Positions 5,556-7,828 of a DNA stretch of 7,828 nucleotides are shown here, piece by piece. The position numbers were made by a program, and so were the translations under genes. The notes under the pieces were generated by a model. That model had not been told where the DNA came from, made no database searches, and saw only the letters and a program-made list of their open reading frames with translations. The DNA is from Alphaproteobacteria bacterium MarineAlpha10_Bin3 (GTDB lineage: Bacteria > Pseudomonadota > Alphaproteobacteria > UBA8366 > GCA-2717185), in contig PTKA01000053.1 of NCBI GenBank assembly GCA_002937525.1, forward strand, positions 1 through 7,828, read 5' to 3'. Within the stretch, counting starts at the first letter, position 1; each line of letters begins with the position of its first letter.

Positions 5556-6317
5556 GTGAGCTTGATCGATATCAGCCGGGACGGAGCGGTCCGGACGATT
5601 ACCTTAACCCGTCCGCAGAAGCGCAATGCGCTCAATCTGGAAATGCTCGAATTGCTGTATGCCGCCTTTAGCGAGCCGCCGGCAGCCGATGAGCGGGTCG
5701 TGGTGCTGCGCGCGCACGGAACGGTATTCTGCGCCGGCATCGACCTGGCCGAACGGCTGCGAATTCCAGCCGCGCGGGGCGAAAGTCCGATTGAGCGCGT
5801 GCTGGACGCCATGGAACATTATCCGTTGCCGGTCGTCGGCATCGTGCAAGGCGACGCGATCGCCGGCGGCTGCGAGTTGGCGTTGCATTGCGACTTCGTG
5901 ATCGCGGTGGATATTGTACGCTTTGGCATGTCGTTGGCGCAGATCGGGCTGGCTCCAACCTGGTTTCTGGCCAAGAAGCTGGTCGAACTGGCGGGCCCGG
6001 TCATCGGGCGGGAAATCCTGTTGCTGGGCGACCCGTTGCCGGCCACGGCGATGCGCGAACACGGCATTATCGGACGCGCCGTACCCGCCGACGCCCTGGA
6101 AAGCGAAGCGGCGGCGGTGATCGAACGGCTGTCGCGCAACGCGCCCTTGTCGCTGCGGGCGATGAAGGCCTTGCTGGTACGCCAGATGGCGTTTCGCGAC
6201 GGGATCGCACATGACGATATCGACGATCTGATCCAGGCCGCGCGTGAAAGTAACGACGCCAAGGAAGGTATTGCGGCGCGGCTGGAAAAGCGCGAAGCCC
6301 GCTTTACCGGGATATAA
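5556..6317 (+). CDS. Enoyl-CoA hydratase/isomerase (crotonase) family protein
   Basis: This is a 253-residue crotonase-fold enzyme acting on an acyl-CoA thioester in the cytosol. The oxyanion-hole elements are present: FCAGIDLAE (58-66) and GDAIAGGCELALHCDFVIA (99-117). E107 matches the first catalytic glutamate of rat enoyl-CoA hydratase (Glu144). The second (Glu164) is replaced: FGMSLAQIGLAPTW (123-136) puts Leu127 where the family has Pro-Glu. A normal hydratase reaction is therefore doubtful, and an isomerase, hydrolase or lyase activity is possible. I choose the GTG at 5556 because GGGGAGG lies six bases upstream. An in-frame TTG at 5511 would put the start inside the hairpin and adds an unfamily-like leader. 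It lies 54 bp after the amidase and 5 bp before the next gene, so one operon is likely. Confidence 0.88.
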   Translation: MSLIDISRDGAVRTITLTRPQKRNALNLEMLELLYAAFSEPPAADERVVVLRAHGTVFCAGIDLAERLRIPAARGESPIERVLDAMEHYPLPVVGIVQGDAIAGGCELALHCDFVIAVDIVRFGMSLAQIGLAPTWFLAKKLVELAGPVIGREILLLGDPLPATAMREHGIIGRAVPADALESEAAAVIERLSRNAPLSLRAMKALLVRQMAFRDGIAHDDIDDLIQAARESNDAKEGIAARLEKREARFTGI

Positions 6318-6322
6318 CCGCG

Positions 6323-6778
6323 ATGGCCGTCCGCCTGGATAAACCGTGGAATGCACTCACCGATGCGAATGTCGCGGCGCTGGCCGGGCATCTGGGAGTC
6401 TATCAGCTCGCCAATGCGGTGGATGAAATCGTCTATATCGGCGTCGCCGATGCACGCACGGCGTTCGGATTGCGTGGCGAACTGACCGCGATGCGCGACA
6501 ATCCGCCCGCCGGGGCGGTTCAGTTTCGCATCGAAGTCACCATGTCCTACCGGACCCGGCATCTGGAGCTTTTGCAAGCCTATCTGCACGATCATGGCGG
6601 GCTGCCGGTGGCGAATACGGATATCGACCAAGCGGGTCTCTACTTCCAGTGTCTCGAAAACGGAAGACAACGTGGACCAGACCTCCAAAGGAGTTGCGGG
6701 AATGACGGTTTCCCGCATCGCTGGTTGGTTCGTCACCTCGAAGAAATCCAGACCACCTGCTATGTCCGACACGGTTAG
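6323..6778 (+). CDS. GIY-YIG-like small protein, 3' end apparently replaced
   Basis: The start ATG lies 5 bp after the crotonase stop. The first ~105 residues look like a compact GIY-YIG fold: GVYQL (25-29), VYIG (37-40), then GLRGEL (49-54) with the Arg expected of the active site, a helix ELLQAYLHDHGGLP with E82, and an Asn (N98) near the usual position. Such stand-alone proteins of about 110 residues have no settled role. From about residue 105 (near base 6638) the reading frame continues for 46 codons with sequence that does not look like protein of this family (Arg/Gln/Cys-rich). The opposite strand there carries a good lipoprotein frame. I therefore think the true gene ends close to 6640 and its last few codons are lost at a junction. 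The ribosome-binding site is weak, which suits coupling to the crotonase. Confidence 0.6.
   Translation: MAVRLDKPWNALTDANVAALAGHLGVYQLANAVDEIVYIGVADARTAFGLRGELTAMRDNPPAGAVQFRIEVTMSYRTRHLELLQAYLHDHGGLPVANTDIDQAGLYFQCLENGRQRGPDLQRSCGNDGFPHRWLVRHLEEIQTTCYVRHG
6630..6648. other. Probable sequence junction (chimera or recombination breakpoint)
   Basis: To the left, family-like plus-strand coding (the GIY-YIG-like protein) ends near 6638. To the right, family-like minus-strand coding (a lipoprotein) ends near 6642. Each frame stays open but runs into the antisense of the other. Protein style and codon choice also change here: left genes favour GAA, GGC and CTG, right genes favour GAG and GAC with mixed Ser and Leu codons. 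I cannot place the exact base. The breakpoint contains the sequence GCGGGTCTCTAC. Confidence 0.55.
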
Positions 6779-6889
6779 GGTCTCCGTCTGTCTCCCGCCC
6801 GATAACGTTCCCGACCCACACGCGGTCGAAAAGGCACACGATAAAACGAGCGCAAGTCCTGGGCACAATCCAGGGCGCCGTCGAGCCAT
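6640..6889 (-). CDS. Lipoprotein, N-terminal fragment
   Basis: The ATG at 6887-6889 has a strong GGAGG six bases upstream. The product starts MARRRPGLCPGLALVLSCAF, a lipoprotein signal peptide with a basic head, a hydrophobic core and the lipobox S-T-A-C, with the lipidated Cys at residue 24. The mature part includes DFFEVTNQPAMRETVIPATP and then LEVWSTLSSVFETLEVE, a pattern I associate with small cell-envelope proteins of Gemmatimonadota. About residue 83 the frame enters the antisense of the GIY-YIG-like gene, so the rest of the protein appears missing. It follows the regulatory-repeat gene by 44 bp in the same direction, so the two were probably co-transcribed. The function is unknown. Confidence 0.6.
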
Positions 6890-6933
6890 CTTGGGCCTCC
6901 ATTGGGTTTCAGTCTCGAAGCGCGAATGGAGTC

Positions 6934-7828
6934 TCATCGCCCCTCGGGTATCGTGATGTCCTGTCGTGTTATAAGCCGCGATGACACGAGCCGGACTTGT
7001 TGGGTCGGTGACTCGATACCGTTCCACTCCACGGTGACGTTGACGGTGCGGTCCCTCGGCAAGCCACACACCAGAAACAAGCCATCGTCCGAGACCTCTG
7101 AGGTGGTGGTCATCTCTTGAACGATCCCGCGACCCGCATTCTCTCGAATTTCCTGCCACTCGATGGAGATCCGGGCGCCCACCGCCGCGTCGCCGTCAGG
7201 ATCCGACACGAGACCCGTCAGAATGCCCCCGTTCCGCGGACGGGCATCCGGACCGCAACGGTCCATCAGGACCACATCCAAGGATCGGAACAGGAGAATC
7301 GCCGAAGTTACATCACCCGATCTCGCCTCGAGGAAAACAGCATCGGAAGACAGCCCGAGCGAGTCCAGGGCCAGGTCGACCGCCCGTACCCCGTGGTACC
7401 CCTCCACCAAGCCGGTGAACCGAAAGCGGCCATCCTCATCGGTCATGACTCGCGTACTGTCGTCCAATAGGACGACGACGCCTTCTACCGGTTCAGCGCC
7501 CCCGGAATCGAAAACGACACCCTCGATGATGCCTGCTCTCGAATCGAGAACGAGATCGCCTTGCAGGTTGTTCACCTGCACCACCAATCCGCCCTCCTCC
7601 CTGATCCCGATGAGCCGGGTTTCCATGCGCCCGGTCGGCGCGGCGCGCCCCCTAGGTGCGTTGGACCGCTCGAGCCCGAGAAGCGGCATGCGGATATACC
7701 ACTCTCGCCCGATCCACGTACCGTTCGGAAGACCAGCGAATCGAATTTTCCCCCCTAGCCTGTCAGAGTTGGGCACGTCCAGGTATTCGTATCGATAATC
7801 CATCCACTGAAGCTCACCGTCTTCCGGA
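6934..7828 (-). CDS. Carboxypeptidase-regulatory-like repeat protein, C-terminal part
   Basis: The frame is open to the right edge (PEDGELQW precedes the first Met at 7803), so that Met is internal and the real start lies outside the window. Counting from it, residues 1-45 include GGKIRFAGLPNGTWIGREWY and IRMPLL, a block seen in large Gemmatimonadota and Bacteroidota envelope proteins. Two tandem beta-sandwich repeats of the carboxypeptidase D regulatory type follow. The first, about 91-175, has GIIEGVVFD, PVEGVVVLL and TDEDGRFRFTGL. The second, about 194-289, has GILTGLVSD, AAVGARISI and SDDGLFLVCGLP. Such domains are extracellular or periplasmic and bind or scaffold rather than catalyse. 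The protein ends in TIPEGR with TGA at 6934-6936. The specific role is unknown. Confidence 0.75.
   Translation of the reverse strand, partial: PEDGELQWMDYRYEYLDVPNSDRLGGKIRFAGLPNGTWIGREWYIRMPLLGLERSNAPRGRAAPTGRMETRLIGIREEGGLVVQVNNLQGDLVLDSRAGIIEGVVFDSGGAEPVEGVVVLLDDSTRVMTDEDGRFRFTGLVEGYHGVRAVDLALDSLGLSSDAVFLEARSGDVTSAILLFRSLDVVLMDRCGPDARPRNGGILTGLVSDPDGDAAVGARISIEWQEIRENAGRGIVQEMTTTSEVSDDGLFLVCGLPRDRTVNVTVEWNGIESPTQQVRLVSSRLITRQDITIPEGR

Noticed and set aside
5819..6640. Long minus-strand frame continuing from the lipoprotein (446 aa in total)
   Set aside because: Left of about 6640 it is antisense to the GIY-YIG-like and crotonase genes. Its Arg/Ser/Pro-rich sequence is typical of shadow frames in GC-rich DNA. 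Only the first ~83 lipoprotein codons are credible.
6635..6640. GGTCTC (BsaI recognition sequence) at the junction
   Set aside because: A six-base site occurs often by chance. No vector or adapter sequence is seen nearby, so it is not evidence of a cloning artefact on its own.
7117..7798. Plus-strand frames of 117-211 residues opposite the regulatory-repeat gene
   Set aside because: Low-complexity Ser/Thr/Arg/Pro composition. The minus strand carries two well-formed repeat domains with good codon use.
1..7828. CRISPR array, tRNA/rRNA, insertion-sequence ends, toxin-antitoxin or defence island
   Set aside because: No regularly spaced repeats, no tRNA-like cloverleaf, no transposase and no paired terminal inverted repeats were found. 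The only mobile-element signal is the DUF3987 remnant.

Overview
The middle of this window (about 900-6640) looks like ordinary GC-rich chromosome of an uncultured proteobacterium, most likely an alphaproteobacterium. That taxonomic guess rests on protein style and codon use only; no search was possible. The two ends look different. The left end carries a broken phage/plasmid-type DUF3987 gene. The right end (about 6640-7828) carries genes in a style I associate with Gemmatimonadota.

Layout. 1-687 (perhaps to 789), minus: DUF3987 helicase/primase-type gene, cut by the window edge, with a one-base frameshift near 160-163 and no usable start on the upstream side. 688-903: an in-frame but start-less extension of that gene, a perfect 17-bp palindrome and a small hairpin, and otherwise nothing recognisable. 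904-2145, minus: a tight three-gene unit of a DUF6166 protein, a four-histidine-cluster sterol desaturase/fatty acid hydroxylase, and a 56-residue two-helix membrane protein whose start overlaps the hydroxylase stop. 2221-3198, minus: zinc-free quinone oxidoreductase. 3254-3793, minus: carboxymuconolactone decarboxylase/AhpD-like protein. 3867-5501, plus and divergent: amidase-signature hydrolase with a C-terminal AtzG/DUF4089-like domain. 5556-6317, plus: crotonase-family protein. 6323-about 6640, plus: small GIY-YIG-like protein that loses its family-like sequence near its end. About 6640-6889, minus: N-terminal part of a lipoprotein. 6934-7828, minus: C-terminal part of a protein with two carboxypeptidase-regulatory-like repeats, open to the right edge.

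How the genes may work together. The divergent block of amidase, crotonase, CMD protein and quinone oxidoreductase has the composition of a small-molecule catabolic or detoxification neighbourhood: amide hydrolysis, acyl-CoA handling, a peroxidase/decarboxylase-like fold and an NADPH oxidoreductase. No substrate can be named. The DUF6166-hydroxylase-small membrane protein unit is probably one transcript that builds or modifies a membrane lipid.

The most notable point is the discontinuity near 6632-6645. There two oppositely oriented genes of different apparent origin are both cut and run into each other's antisense strand. This is either an assembly chimera or a real recombination junction. 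I see no tRNA, rRNA, CRISPR array, insertion sequence or defence system.
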